This document shows, in pieces, positions 63,667 to 64,000 of a stretch of DNA of 64,000 bases. Both the position numbers and the translations under genes were made by a program. The notes below the pieces were generated by a model, which saw only the letters and a list, made by a program, of their open reading frames with translations, was not told where the DNA came from and made no database searches. Each line of letters opens with the position of its first letter. The first letter of the stretch is position 1. Source of the DNA: Brevipalpus yothersi (taxonomy: Eukaryota; Arthropoda; Arachnida; Trombidiformes; Tenuipalpidae); the NCBI GenBank assembly GCA_003956705.1, contig QZCP01000089.1:57659-121658 (forward strand), in the 5' to 3' direction.

Positions 63667-64000
63667 GAAATCTGATCGTCAATGTGCATACATCTGTGTG
63701 GGTTTTAGTGTGGAGGATGGAATATGAATACATAGTGAGAAAAAATTCTTCCCCAGTATTCTGATATTGTAACTCGTTGTTGACACAACAACACTGTTTT
63801 GATATTGGCCATTGAAAATTTTGGCAGCTGATGGCATATATTCTTCCAATAATAACACATATATCAAATGACAATGGAAGAGGTGTTCCAATATATGTAT
63901 ATACTGACTATGAGTGAACAAAATTCTCAATAATCTTTCTCTTTTTTCACGTATTTCTATCTCTATGCAAGATAGTTCATTTTGATGCTTGTTTCAGTGA
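61573..64000. other. Upstream part of the sidestep-like gene, no exon recognised
   Basis: The next upstream exon (Ig domain, ending in phase 1) is expected on the minus strand but I see no Ig-like exon up to the edge. A 73-codon minus ORF at 61953-62174 has no Ig features. (AG)n lies at 63599-63664. Probably a large intron. Confidence 0.5.
63599..63664. repeat. (AG)n microsatellite
   Basis: About 33 uninterrupted AG units. Confidence 0.97.

Noticed and set aside
1..64000. tRNA, rRNA or snRNA genes
   Set aside because: I saw no cloverleaf with convincing A and B boxes and no conserved rRNA segment by eye; a covariance-model search would be needed to exclude them.

Overview
The window looks like nuclear DNA of an arthropod with an AT-rich, intron-containing genome. 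The evidence is GT-AG introns with family-consistent phases, a Shal/Kv4 potassium channel, a sidestep-like immunoglobulin/FN3 adhesion protein (a family best known from arthropods), and many long AG/CT dinucleotide microsatellites, two of which contain runs of N that are assembly gaps. I cannot name the species; a mite or other small-genome arthropod would fit, but that is only a guess.

Layout: 1-3367 is the 3' part of a LINE retrotransposon on the minus strand with an uninterrupted 1113-residue endonuclease/reverse-transcriptase protein. From 3368 to 42325 I see no convincing host gene. This interval holds microsatellites, scattered short hairpins, unrecognised ORFs and one well-delimited solo LTR (34505-35418) with a 4-bp target duplication. 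Because the first recognisable Kv4 exon (42326) begins inside the selectivity-filter codon and nothing upstream encodes the rest of the channel, much or all of this interval is probably one very large Kv4 intron that continues off the left edge.

42326-45870 (+) carries the last four coding exons of the Kv4 (Shal) channel: selectivity filter, S6 and the whole cytoplasmic tail. 47250-47438 (+) is a candidate small membrane protein. 49198-50596 (+) is a complete five-exon gene for a PTB-domain adaptor of the ARH/LDLRAP1 type. It converges with a complete two-exon eIF1A gene on the minus strand (51503-50907), with 310 bp between the two stop codons. From about 61572 down to at least 55175 the minus strand holds the 3' part of a sidestep-like gene: an FN3 exon, a transmembrane exon and two cytoplasmic-tail exons. 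Its upstream Ig exons lie beyond the right edge and its last exon is unresolved.

The strongest candidates for something undescribed are: a 27-bp-stem hairpin in a sidestep-like intron that pairs completely only when read on the host gene's sense strand (a candidate intronic microRNA); a LINE protein whose RNase H-like C-terminal region appears to have Asn where catalytic Asp is expected; a solo LTR full of palindromes; and the 62-residue membrane microprotein candidate. The host genes are functionally unrelated (neuronal excitability, endocytosis, translation, cell adhesion); there is no operon-like logic. All exon boundaries were read by eye from splice motifs and reading frame and have not been checked against transcripts.
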